Under the pieces are notes generated by a model, which was not told the DNA's origin, did no database searches, and was given only the letters and a program-made list of their open reading frames with translations. Below are positions 55,599 to 63,801 of a stretch of 64,000 nt of DNA, in pieces; positions within the stretch are counted from its first letter, which is position 1; each line of letters opens with the position of its first letter. The translations under genes and the position numbers were made by a program. Location: assembly GCF_900639985.1 (NCBI RefSeq), contig NZ_CAAAIM010000001.1:248001-312000 (forward strand), read 5' to 3'. The stretch is from Legionella rowbothamii. GTDB lineage: Bacteria > Pseudomonadota > Gammaproteobacteria > Legionellales > Legionellaceae.

Positions 55599-57107
55599 AT
55601 GGGCCAACTTGCAAATAACGCTTTGCGTACAAAAAATATGATTCAGTTATTAAATGATATGGGTATCAGCCTCGAGGGCACAGAGGTATCCTGTTATGAT
55701 GAATTACTTGTTTTTAAGTCAGACGCCCTACAACGTAGTGAGCAACTCTCCAAAAATTTGCAATCTTTATTAGCAAATAATTCTATACAGCCTCAATACA
55801 GACAATTTTCTCTGGAAGAATTATTGACCAATGAAATAGCGATGAGCACCTGTACAGATCAGAAAAAAGAAAAAACAAATAAATTATCCTGTAATATGGT
55901 ACTGCAGGTTTTGATCGAAGACGGTTTAAAATATACGCTTGATGAGGAAAAAGAGCATATTGAGTTTGAACTTCCAGAGGCTGCATATGCCACTTTTTTC
56001 AACATGCTTCAATATAAAAATCTCAGCATTGTAGACAATAAGTTACGATTTAATATTAAACAGTTCCTAAAGTCTTATCCTGAGGACCTCATTGGGATTA
56101 ATAGTGAATCACCGTTACTACTTATTAATGTAAGTGCGTTTGAAAATAAAAAAGTTTTTTATGCTCAAAAAGCATTAGAAACAGGGGAGCTTGAAATCAA
56201 ACCTTATTTTTTTATTCCTTATGCTTCATCCCCTCCAGAATATACTTTTGTTGTAGATACCAGTGGCAGTATGAGTGGATCCGATCGCCTCGGTGCCTTA
56301 AAGAAAAGCGTAATTAAACTTTCAGAAGCATTGTTCCTGTTCCAACCAAATGCAAGCATCTCTATTATTGAATTTAATACGGCACATAGAACTGTGGGAA
56401 CCTACAAGAATGATGAATTAAACAAATTACAGATGAATGTGAATGCTTTATCTCCACAAGGTTCTACCTGCCTTTATGAGGTAAGTAGACAGCAATTGGA
56501 GTTATTGAGCAAATCAAATAAACATCATAATATTTTGTTATTTACTGATGGGCGAAACGAGTCTGATTATATCTATTCTGAGATACACTTGAGCGATTTA
56601 ATAAAACAAGTAGAAGAGAACTTGCCATTAGTTAAAGCACGAAATAAATTTTTCGTTATTAGTTATGACTATGAGCAAGCCTCCATTATAAAGCAACTTA
56701 CCGCTTTATTTAATTCTCTAGTAATTAACTCACAAAACGTTGATTTTATACAGGCATTATCTGATGTGCATAAAATGCAGGAATGGGCTGCAAAACGAGA
56801 CTTATTTACCTGTCAACTTAGTATTGATGACCAAACAAGGGAATATGTTCAGGCTTATGATATGTCAGGCCAGTTTGTTGCTCTAGATACTCAGCTTAGT
56901 ATGGATGGAAGGGTTCACTTGAAGATTACAGATGGAAATGGCGACGTAATTCTTGATGATCAACGTTCTCTGCTAAAAGAAGAGCCTGTCAAACAAAATT
57001 CATCTGCATCAGGTGTAGGCTTTTTTAGTGGTGGCAGCAACATGAGAACATCGAATACTCAAGTGGTCCCCACGTCAGGTTTAGGTTTAAGCTCAAACAT
57101 AAATTAA
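55599..57107 (+). CDS. Von Willebrand factor A-domain protein, cytosolic
   Basis: A 502-residue protein with a VWA domain (about 220-400). FVVDTSGSMSGSDRL is the DxSxS part of the metal-ion-dependent adhesion site, GSTCLYE supplies the Thr and LLFTDGRNES the Asp, so the MIDAS is complete. The N-terminal 210 residues are mixed and unrecognised. The C-terminus is Gly/Ser/Asn-rich and flexible. No signal peptide or membrane segment. ATG 55599 has GGGGTGAG just upstream; GTG 55593 is an alternative. It may bind host or bacterial partners through Mg2+. Confidence 0.8.
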   Translation: MGQLANNALRTKNMIQLLNDMGISLEGTEVSCYDELLVFKSDALQRSEQLSKNLQSLLANNSIQPQYRQFSLEELLTNEIAMSTCTDQKKEKTNKLSCNMVLQVLIEDGLKYTLDEEKEHIEFELPEAAYATFFNMLQYKNLSIVDNKLRFNIKQFLKSYPEDLIGINSESPLLLINVSAFENKKVFYAQKALETGELEIKPYFFIPYASSPPEYTFVVDTSGSMSGSDRLGALKKSVIKLSEALFLFQPNASISIIEFNTAHRTVGTYKNDELNKLQMNVNALSPQGSTCLYEVSRQQLELLSKSNKHHNILLFTDGRNESDYIYSEIHLSDLIKQVEENLPLVKARNKFFVISYDYEQASIIKQLTALFNSLVINSQNVDFIQALSDVHKMQEWAAKRDLFTCQLSIDDQTREYVQAYDMSGQFVALDTQLSMDGRVHLKITDGNGDVILDDQRSLLKEEPVKQNSSASGVGFFSGGSNMRTSNTQVVPTSGLGLSSNIN

Positions 57108-57120
57108 AACTGTCCGTGTT

Positions 57121-57159
57121 CGTAATACGGGTATTTATGACCAAATATCCCGTATTACG
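57121..57159. repeat. Strong intergenic hairpin after the VWA gene
   Basis: CGTAATACGGG (57121-57131) and CCCGTATTACG (57149-57159) pair, and TATTT (57132-57136) with AAATA (57143-57147) extends the stem to 16 pairs with one bulge. AATACGGGC at 57169-57177 repeats part of it. It may end transcripts from either side, but no T-run is present. Confidence 0.6.
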
Positions 57160-57200
57160 AATTCGTTTAATACGGGCTAGGTTCGTTGAGTCTTGATAGA

Positions 57201-57458
57201 TTAAAACTTTGGATGTTGGTGTGAATGTGTGTGTGCGTGGTGCTCTACATTCACATGCGGATAAACATGTCCATGTTGGTTAGGTAAAGGATAACCTTGT
57301 CCTGCGACGGGATAATGTTGGCCTGGATGTCCATGTTGTTGTCCTGGGTGCCCATGTTGGCCATTATGCGGCTGACTTGGATGTCCATGTTGTACGGTAT
57401 GTCCGTGTTGGTTATAAAACGAATGAGGATTACCTGATACTATTATTTCCTTAGGCAT
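57201..57458 (-). CDS. Histidine-rich repeat protein, probable metal binder
   Basis: An 85-residue protein with about a quarter His. It is built of imperfect repeats of the type QHGHPGQ (four or more), followed by HGHVYPHVNVEHHAHTHSHQHPKF. No Cys, no signal peptide, no hydrophobic segment. Such proteins bind Ni, Zn or Cu and can act as storage or chaperone (compare Hpn and Hpn-like of Helicobacter; similarity is compositional only). A fair ribosome site (AAGGATT) precedes ATG 57458. Confidence 0.75.
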   Translation of the reverse strand: MPKEIIVSGNPHSFYNQHGHTVQHGHPSQPHNGQHGHPGQQHGHPGQHYPVAGQGYPLPNQHGHVYPHVNVEHHAHTHSHQHPKF

Positions 57459-57529
57459 AAATTAATCCTTAATTTAAATATTTGATAAAACCCAGAACAA
57501 TCTGGGTCTTTTAATATAGCATTGCTCGA

Positions 57530-58108
57530 TTAAGTCAGCAAATAATAAGCCGCAACCCCAAGTTCACTTACGAATAAAAGCGCTGTTACTATCACCATCC
57601 CTGGGAAAAAATATCGTTTCCAACTTTTCTTTTTATTGGCCCCACCTTTGACCGCAAGAGTATTCGTATTGGTTAAGCGAAAACTGAGAATATCAATAAT
57701 CGAGTCAAGAATAGATTCATAGCATTGATTGTATTCTAAATGACGTAACTTACTAAGTAATATGCATAAAACAACTGTAGGGGAACTAGTGGTTACCGTT
57801 AAAGAGCAGGGGCGATTTTTAATTATCCGCATCTCTCCAATTGATTGACCAGTAGTTAGACTACCAATCAAATATTGATTAGTCCCGGTAGATTTATAAA
57901 GATCAACGCCGCCAGAGATTACAATATATAAGTAATCACTATGTTTTCCTTCTTCAAGCAAGTTTTCATTTTTAGAATAAGCCGCGCGATGTGATAAGCT
58001 TAGAAAAGTATTAAAATTTTTTTCAGAAAGCCCTTTTAATAATTCGCTACTTCTTAAAAGGCTGTGTTCTGTTTCAGAAAAGTTGTCCATGGTGTTCTTC
58101 TTATCCAT
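57530..58108 (-). CDS. Cyclic-nucleotide-binding-like domain with C-terminal membrane anchor
   Basis: A 192-residue protein. Residues about 20-140 form a CAP-type beta-roll (ENLLEEGKHSDYLYIVISGGVDLYK, then GQSIGEMRIIKNRPCSLTVTT). In the phosphate-binding cassette the usual Arg of RPRSATV is Cys (101), so cAMP or cGMP may not be bound in the normal way. A basic stretch (KKKSWKRYF) and one membrane helix (about 168-190) end the protein, with no DNA-binding domain, so it is not a CRP-type regulator. Confidence 0.78.
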   Translation of the reverse strand: MDKKNTMDNFSETEHSLLRSSELLKGLSEKNFNTFLSLSHRAAYSKNENLLEEGKHSDYLYIVISGGVDLYKSTGTNQYLIGSLTTGQSIGEMRIIKNRPCSLTVTTSSPTVVLCILLSKLRHLEYNQCYESILDSIIDILSFRLTNTNTLAVKGGANKKKSWKRYFFPGMVIVTALLFVSELGVAAYYLLT

Positions 58109-58229
58109 TCTATGCTGTTTAAAGCTATTTTATAGTTATTTTAGCAGAGTCTGAATAAATAGTAGGTGAGCGAAGTTCTGCAGCTTGGCACTCAGAGGCA
58201 AGCAAGGCGATTACGTAATCATGAACATC

Positions 58230-58724
58230 CTATTGCGCAAAAGCAATGACGAACTTACGTAATAGGAATAAACCTAAAGCCCCTAGGCTACTTACTCCTA
58301 TTACAAGGACTGGCTCTAAGACACAGCCTATAATTGCTGCGAACAGAGAATAAAAGGGGAGGAGCGCTAATTGTAAAGCAATTTGCCAGTATTGATGAGT
58401 CGAAATGAGCGTTATAAACTCTGTTTGCAGGAAACTACAAAGTGCTAAAAAAAATAAAATCCAGAAAAGCGTTGTAATACTAATAACCCATCCATAAACA
58501 AGGGTCTTAAACCAATTACGGACATGCCACTCTGGAAGTTCGATTATTAAATAACCATAATGATATCCTAAATAGTAGGACGCAGCAGCTCCCGAAATTA
58601 GGCCTACTATGAGGCTTAAAAAGCTCGAACTTGGCTGATAAAGTTGAATAAACTCGCTCAATACGGAAATAAGAGTGCCCGAAAGAAACCATACACCTGT
58701 AAATTGATGTTTTGTTAGCTTCAT
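58230..58724 (-). CDS. Four-helix integral membrane protein, unknown
   Basis: A 164-residue protein with about four to five membrane helices (about 9-27, 34-54, 70-98, 110-128, 132-155). The amphipathic segment LPEWHVRNWFKTLVYGW lies before helix three. No recognised family. It is 17 bases downstream of the DUF1415 gene on the same strand, so both are probably co-transcribed. Confidence 0.78.
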   Translation of the reverse strand: MKLTKHQFTGVWFLSGTLISVLSEFIQLYQPSSSFLSLIVGLISGAAASYYLGYHYGYLIIELPEWHVRNWFKTLVYGWVISITTLFWILFFLALCSFLQTEFITLISTHQYWQIALQLALLPFYSLFAAIIGCVLEPVLVIGVSSLGALGLFLLRKFVIAFAQ

Positions 58725-58740
58725 TTTAAACCTCTATTAT

Positions 58741-59271
58741 CTATTTCATACATTGTTCCAAACGTTTTTTTACCTCAACCAATCCTAATTCCCGCAAACA
58801 GCGCATATTATTTTCAGGAATGACCTCCGTATCACCATAATAGGAAATAGCCTTATCCAACATTTCTTCTCTCAAAAGATGAAGCATGGGGTATGGGGAG
58901 CGGTTGGTATAATTGGTCACATCATCTGTTTTCACGCCTTGAAAACAATAATCAGGGTGGAACGTTGCAATTTGGTAAGTGCCTTTATATCCTGCCTGGG
59001 CTAATAAATCATTAGCTAAATCAACGAAATCTAAGTACTCGTAAAAATCACTTAAAATATGCGGATAAATAAGTACTGTGGTGCCGGTTTCTGGGTTTAC
59101 CTGTAGGTACTCAACTTCCATCATAAAATCAGCAAGTGCATCGTCAATAACTGTGGCCGAACTAGTCTCGATTCGTGCAGTATTATTATTTATCTCACGC
59201 TTTGCGAAGGGGCACAAATTGAGTCCAATAACCATGGATTGAATCCATGCTAAAGTATGTTTAATGTACAT
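58741..59271 (-). CDS. DUF1415 family protein
   Basis: A 176-residue protein matching the DUF1415 pattern: TLAWIQSMVIGLNLCPFAKRE at the N-terminus, ETGTTVLIYPHIL in the middle and TFHPDYCFQGVKTDDVTNYTNRSPYPMLHLLRE, the most conserved block. Cytosolic; function unknown. It leads a two-gene unit with the membrane protein downstream. Confidence 0.9.
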   Translation of the reverse strand: MYIKHTLAWIQSMVIGLNLCPFAKREINNNTARIETSSATVIDDALADFMMEVEYLQVNPETGTTVLIYPHILSDFYEYLDFVDLANDLLAQAGYKGTYQIATFHPDYCFQGVKTDDVTNYTNRSPYPMLHLLREEMLDKAISYYGDTEVIPENNMRCLRELGLVEVKKRLEQCMK

Positions 59272-59327
59272 TTTTCTTGGTTAACTAATTAAGAATAATG
59301 CATAGTGTATCATATTGTGTAGAAAGG

Positions 59328-59354
59328 AAGTGAAAGGCTAGATGCCTTTCACTT
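59328..59354 (-). terminator. Possible terminator of the papain-like peptidase gene
   Basis: Eleven-base perfect arms (59328-59338 with 59344-59354), seven bases beyond the stop of the minus-strand gene, followed on that strand by TTCCTTTCT. The T-run is weak. Confidence 0.55.
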
Positions 59355-59360
59355 AGAAGA

Positions 59361-60443
59361 TTAATGAGCAGGGGATATTCGTGAAACTTCTATAGCGAGT
59401 AATTTAAAATAATCGTAGGACATATAAAACTCACCAGCATCTCCGACGAAACGACCCCATGAGTTACGTATCTTTAATAATCCTTGATGCTTTTTCCCTT
59501 TGTTGTCAATAGCCACAGCGTTATCGTCATAGCCAGTAATAATCATTTCATGTCCGGCTTCAATACTCTCCAAGCCATTGATTATTTCTGGGGTTATCAC
59601 CCAAGTGTCTGGCAGTTTAATCGCTTTATGCTTTGCTAACGCGCCAGCTAAACCGAGATCCACACGTGGTAAAAGTACACCAAAAACTAAGCGTTCTCCT
59701 GAGTTTAAGGCTTGTTTTACTCCGTTTAAAGTAAGTTCGGAATTATTTTCCTGTAATACATTAAACCAGTTTACCTGAGTGCCAAAAACCAATTCACGCA
59801 TCGCAATATACTGTGCGGGCTCCATAATCAGAGCAGAATTACGGGGCAAATAAGTAGGATATTGTTTGTAGCCGCCACAACCTAGGGTACGTTCTTTTGT
59901 TTTATTAACTATTCCATATTGTTGAATTTGACTAAATACTTGCTCTGCATTGCTGCCATCCCAGCCGCTGTCGCCATAACCGAATTTTTCTAAATAACTT
60001 CCTAATTGTAAATTACACACTTGGCTGATGTAATCACCTTTAGCAAGTGCGGCATCAATGGCACCTGTTACAGCAAAAGTAACACAGGTTCCATGAATTC
60101 CTTGATCCAGTACCGGTACGTTACTCATACCTAATTGTATGCTTGCAGGAAATACTGAAAGATCCGCTTTTAACGAAGTTTTAGTGTGAGCTAAAACTTG
60201 AGATTGATTAATTAGATTTTTTTTTGCCTCATCAGAAAGTTCGACACGTAACAATTGGATTACCTTCTCACTAGTATCTTTATTAATGACACCATATTGA
60301 GCAGAAGGATTTGTATTAGATTGTTTCAATGTTTGTTTTATTGAACCGACGACAGTAACATCCCCAGAAAAAACAGTACCTGTCATTGATAATGCAAGGA
60401 TAGAGGCTTGCATTAATGTGCTTGTCATTTGTTTAAACTGCAT
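59361..60443 (-). CDS. Exported papain-like (C1) cysteine peptidase
   Basis: A 360-residue protein with a signal peptide (first 27 residues, hydrophobic MQASILALSMTGTVFSG), a propeptide-like region to about 105, and a C1 catalytic domain. VPVLDQGIHGTCVTFA has the oxyanion Gln114 and nucleophile Cys120, GHEMIITGYDD the His and LKIRNSWG the Asn. The standard CWAF is replaced by CVTF. ATG 60443 was chosen for AAGGG six bases upstream and the signal peptide. It is probably a type II-secreted or periplasmic protease. Confidence 0.88.
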   Translation of the reverse strand: MQFKQMTSTLMQASILALSMTGTVFSGDVTVVGSIKQTLKQSNTNPSAQYGVINKDTSEKVIQLLRVELSDEAKKNLINQSQVLAHTKTSLKADLSVFPASIQLGMSNVPVLDQGIHGTCVTFAVTGAIDAALAKGDYISQVCNLQLGSYLEKFGYGDSGWDGSNAEQVFSQIQQYGIVNKTKERTLGCGGYKQYPTYLPRNSALIMEPAQYIAMRELVFGTQVNWFNVLQENNSELTLNGVKQALNSGERLVFGVLLPRVDLGLAGALAKHKAIKLPDTWVITPEIINGLESIEAGHEMIITGYDDNAVAIDNKGKKHQGLLKIRNSWGRFVGDAGEFYMSYDYFKLLAIEVSRISPAH

Positions 60444-60530
60444 GATAACCCTTATGTCTAGAAAATAAACTGGGGAATTATTGATCAAATTGCTTCTTTT
60501 TGTCAATTTCTAGGATGAGTAGGGTGTGGG

Positions 60531-61184
60531 CTAGCAGTTTTCTTTAGCCCAAGTACACATAATTCCCAGGGTTATCAAAAGCTGGGCGCTGTAATATAGG
60601 AGCATTACCAATAGGGAGGTGCTTCCCATCCCGGCAAACTGCCCTAACGCCAAAATACAATCCGAAAATAAAAACAAAGTAGCGCCGCTGCCAATTAATA
60701 ACACGTATTGATATACTTGGAAGGAACAAAGTAGCATCGTGCCAAGCAAACAGATGTAAACCGCTACAGGGATCTTCATGTTATCCAGATAAGGCCATAT
60801 ATAGCTAAAAAATGCGAGGATCAGAAGTAACATCGGTAAAAAAGCAATTATTCTTCTTCTTTGAAAATGGCCTTTCTTTAAAAATAAACAAATATAGGAA
60901 CAGTGCGTTACCATAAATGCCAGTATTCCCATTGGTAAAGCTTCAGCTCCAGGAAGCGTTAAACTAATATCACCCAGTGCTGAAAAACTTAGCGCTAACA
61001 TTAAAAAAATTTTTTCTATTTGCTGTTTAGGCTGAATGTGTGTGGTAAGAATCATGAGTAGGATAATCGGAATGGGTTTGAGCAGTGTGGTCCAGGGGTA
61101 ATGTATAAATGGAAGTAATAATAGGTAAAGCACCATGAACATCAAAATAAGTGCTAAGTTTATTTTAAAATATCGTCCTGACAT
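60531..61184 (-). CDS. YhhN-family (lysoplasmalogenase-like) membrane protein
   Basis: A 217-residue protein with about seven to eight membrane helices. The conserved YhhN/TMEM86 acidic residues are in ALGDISLTLPG and LFSDCILALGQF. The human relative TMEM86B cleaves lysoplasmalogen; bacterial members are mostly uncharacterised, though a Legionella lysoplasmalogenase has been reported. AAAGAGG lies upstream of ATG 61184. Confidence 0.85.
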   Translation of the reverse strand: MSGRYFKINLALILMFMVLYLLLLPFIHYPWTTLLKPIPIILLMILTTHIQPKQQIEKIFLMLALSFSALGDISLTLPGAEALPMGILAFMVTHCSYICLFLKKGHFQRRRIIAFLPMLLLILAFFSYIWPYLDNMKIPVAVYICLLGTMLLCSFQVYQYVLLIGSGATLFLFSDCILALGQFAGMGSTSLLVMLLYYSAQLLITLGIMCTWAKENC

Positions 61185-61421
61185 ACAAACCTCTTTAATT
61201 AATTATTCAAACTTGTCCGAACGAAGTGAAGCAATCCACGGTAGGTGCCACAGGCCCTTAGGTTGCTACATCACTACATGCCTCGCAAAAAACAAAGTTC
61301 TATTTTTCAATGTAAAACTAAATGGTATAACTCCATTGTGTGGTAATTAGTATATCTATATTTGTTATTTAAATAAAATATGGTTTAATTGGGGTCTTTG
61401 TGATCTATAAAGAGTCTAGTT

Positions 61422-61691
61422 ATGAAAAAATTAACCTTGCTGTTATGTCTGATGTGCGTTATCTCTGTTGGTCATCCAAGTAAACTTAGTAAGTTTTTTA
61501 AAGACTTGGACAAAGAGGACCGAGCTCGTCAGGAACGTGAATGGCAAAAAGACATGAATTTTGGCGATTTTTCATTTCGCCTAGATAAGCGATACATTGA
61601 TGATCGTGGTCAGCATTGCCGTGACTATAAATTTAGAGCACGTAGTAACCCTTACCGCCATGGTTATTATACAGTATGTGAAGAACACTAG
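61422..61691 (+). CDS. Small exported protein, unknown
   Basis: An 89-residue protein with a signal peptide (MKKLTLLLCLMCVISVG). The mature part is highly charged, with a basic and aromatic C-terminus RGQHCRDYKFRARSNPYRHGYYTVC, in which two Cys may form a disulfide. This tail resembles the closing segment of 17-kDa-antigen-like outer-membrane proteins (CReY...G...C), a weak match. No enzyme motif. Confidence 0.7.
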   Translation: MKKLTLLLCLMCVISVGHPSKLSKFFKDLDKEDRARQEREWQKDMNFGDFSFRLDKRYIDDRGQHCRDYKFRARSNPYRHGYYTVCEEH

Positions 61692-61786
61692 CATCAAGAT
61701 AAAAGGGCGTGTGAGCATTGGTATTCGTGATCAACATGCCCTAAACTGGATGCTTAGGACAATTAAGGATTAAAGGAGTGTTTGTT

Positions 61787-62431
61787 ATGATGTTTAAAAC
61801 TGAAGTTGCTCTTACAAAAGAATCGAATAAACAAGCAATTAGCGAGGCGATTCATAGCTTGAAAACTATCGATTATCAAGAAGTTTCAAAATTACTACCT
61901 AGATTACTTGTAGAGGGTAAATTGAAATTAAACACTTCTGTTTATAAGCCAGCTGATCTAGCCAAGAATACAGGTGTCGGTAGACATCTTATTTATGATC
62001 ATAAGGATTTAGAAAACCCTTTTTCTATATGGATATTTGTTTTTTTAAGAAAACAAAAAACATCAATTCATGATCACAAATACAAGGGTACTGTGACTGT
62101 TCTGGAGGGCCCCATAACGGAAAAATTTTATTTACCTACAGGGGAAAATACTGCCGCATTGGATAAATGTATTGAGCGAGAGCAATTTGATACCAATTGG
62201 GATGATTTAACCGGTGGTTTTGTGCATCAACTTAAGTGTAGAAAAACATCGAGCACCGAGATTAGCATAACCTTACATATTTATAATATGAGAGCGTATC
62301 AGTGCCTTGATGTTGAAAATAGAAATTTAAATGTAATTTATACTAAAGATAAAGCCAATCAAACCATCCATGAGTCTGAAGAGAATAACGCTCAAATTGA
62401 AGATTGCCCCTCTTCATTGTCATTCAGTTAG
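61787..62431 (+). CDS. Cysteine dioxygenase-type cupin protein with acidic tail
   Basis: A 214-residue protein (ATG 61787, AAGGAG nine bases upstream; GTG 61778 also possible). TSIHDHKYKGTVTVLEGPITEKFY gives the cupin HxH and Glu, and GGFVHQL the third His of a mononuclear iron site, as in cysteine dioxygenase type I. The last 45 residues are an added acidic tail (ESEENNAQIEDCPSSLSFS) that resembles a Dot/Icm E-block. It could be a metabolic thiol dioxygenase or a translocated enzyme. Confidence 0.7.
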   Translation: MMFKTEVALTKESNKQAISEAIHSLKTIDYQEVSKLLPRLLVEGKLKLNTSVYKPADLAKNTGVGRHLIYDHKDLENPFSIWIFVFLRKQKTSIHDHKYKGTVTVLEGPITEKFYLPTGENTAALDKCIEREQFDTNWDDLTGGFVHQLKCRKTSSTEISITLHIYNMRAYQCLDVENRNLNVIYTKDKANQTIHESEENNAQIEDCPSSLSFS

Positions 62432-62459
62432 GTGTCGTAGAACCTCACTCTCCAGAGCG

Positions 62460-63000
62460 TTAAAGCCGATAGCTGTCAAGCCAATACTTCGTCTCAAAAA
62501 CCACTGACTTTTTTATATCCACAAAAACGTCCTCTGAATTGCCATGTCTTAGCCACGGGATTCGGAGGAGGGTAACCAACCTGCACTTAAAAAGTATGTG
62601 GTGGGGGCTATTGCTAGCATAACTATGTGTTATTTCCATATCCACACCTTGAGCTATAAGTTCTCGGACCGCCTCTTCATTTCCCGCCTCTATGGCTAAA
62701 GACAGTGCAGTTTGGCCGAGACTATCCCTTGCTTTAAGATCCAGAAAAGCTCGATTAACGAAGCGCTTAACTCTTTATTAGAGTTTTGCGATCGCATTTA
62801 AGTCTGCAGCTTCTTCTAACTCTATTTTCTTCTGCTTAATATAATCATCTACAGCCACATCATCTTGCCCCAATTTATATTGGCTTAGGTTTTGTAAAAT
62901 AGTGTTGCAGTTATGTTTAATTTGCTCATTTGCAGTGCTTAGCATTTTTTCGTATGATTTGGAAAGATGCTCATGACTTGATATGCGGTTAATATTCCCC
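62460..63000 (-). pseudogene. Decayed ankyrin-repeat gene
   Basis: On the minus strand, 63000-62780 encodes a helical segment (HEHLSKSYEKMLSTANEQIKH... to AIAKL) that ends in TAA. The same strand then continues with an ankyrin repeat, DSLGQTALSLAIEAGNEEAV, RELIAQGVDMEITHSY, to a stop at 62460. There is no start codon for the first part and stop codons separate the two, so this is the debris of a former effector gene. Confidence 0.7.
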
Positions 63001-63011
63001 CTAAAATACGC

Positions 63012-63041
63012 CGCTAAAATCGATAAATCTCCATTTTAGCG
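63012..63041. repeat. 9-bp inverted repeat near the broken recombinase
   Basis: CGCTAAAAT (63012-63020) and ATTTTAGCG (63033-63041) with a 12-base spacer. A direct partial copy (CTAAAATACG) sits at 63001. It could be a recombination half-site pair or only a hairpin. Confidence 0.4.
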
Positions 63042-63300
63042 AATGCATAAACCCAAGCTGGCTATGAAGTCATTTCTCACTGGTGCTCTTATTGAGTAGT
63101 TCAGGCTCTGCTTTTGATGGCAAAAAATTCTGTTTGAGTTCTTGGTTGTCAGGATTGGTTTCAATCTTGGATAAGGGTTTTCGTGAATTGTAGTCATTGT
63201 GTATTTAAGGTATATTTTTTAGTGGCCCAAAACACTAGTTTATGGCCATGTAAAAATCAAGACTTTTGATCCTTATATTTCAAGGGTTTTTTGACCAGGT
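63042..63300. other. Intergenic region before the recombinase, no gene seen
   Basis: About 260 bases. I see no convincing coding frame, promoter or repeat beyond the hairpin at 63012-63041. A CCAGG ribosome-site-like sequence precedes the recombinase start. Confidence 0.4.
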
Positions 63301-63735
63301 ATGAAAGCAGGAGTTTATGCCCGAGTTTCAACACATGACCAACATACACTAGGCATGCAAATTGATGTAATAATTGTTTGGAAATTGGATCGCTGGGGTC
63401 GTTCTATCAACGATCTTTTTCATACCATTCATCAGTTAAGTGATCTTGGGGTTGGATTTATATCTTTGACTGGGGCTTTAGATTTAACTACGGCAACGGG
63501 AAGAGGTATGGCAGGTTTGCTGGCAATCTTTGCTGAATTTGAGCGAGAAATTTTACGGGAACGTGTTAAAGCCGGTATTGCACATGCTAGAAGCAATGGA
63601 AAGGCACACGGACGTCCAGCAACAGCCAAAACCATAAAAATTAGTTCTATGTTTAAAATGGGCTTGAGCCAGTCAGAGATGAGCAGGACACTTGACATTG
63701 GGCGTGCAGCAGAACAAACGTTAAATAACGTATAG
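63301..63735 (+). pseudogene. Serine recombinase (resolvase family) with an internal deletion
   Basis: A 144-residue frame. The N-terminus MKAGVYARVSTHDQHTLGMQID contains the nucleophile Ser, but it jumps straight to VIIVWKLDRWGRS, which normally follows about 40-45 residues later, so part of the catalytic domain is missing. ATGRGMAGLLAIFAEFEREILRERVKAGIAHAR and the start of the HTH (SQSEMSRTLDIGRA) are intact, then the frame ends in AAEQTLNNV rather than the usual TVYR, suggesting a second lesion. It is probably inactive. Confidence 0.75.
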
Positions 63736-63801
63736 GGCTTAATCACCTTTAGACCAAGGGTATTTTATTTAACCTCACTTAGTGCTCATAAGGATATGAA
63801 A

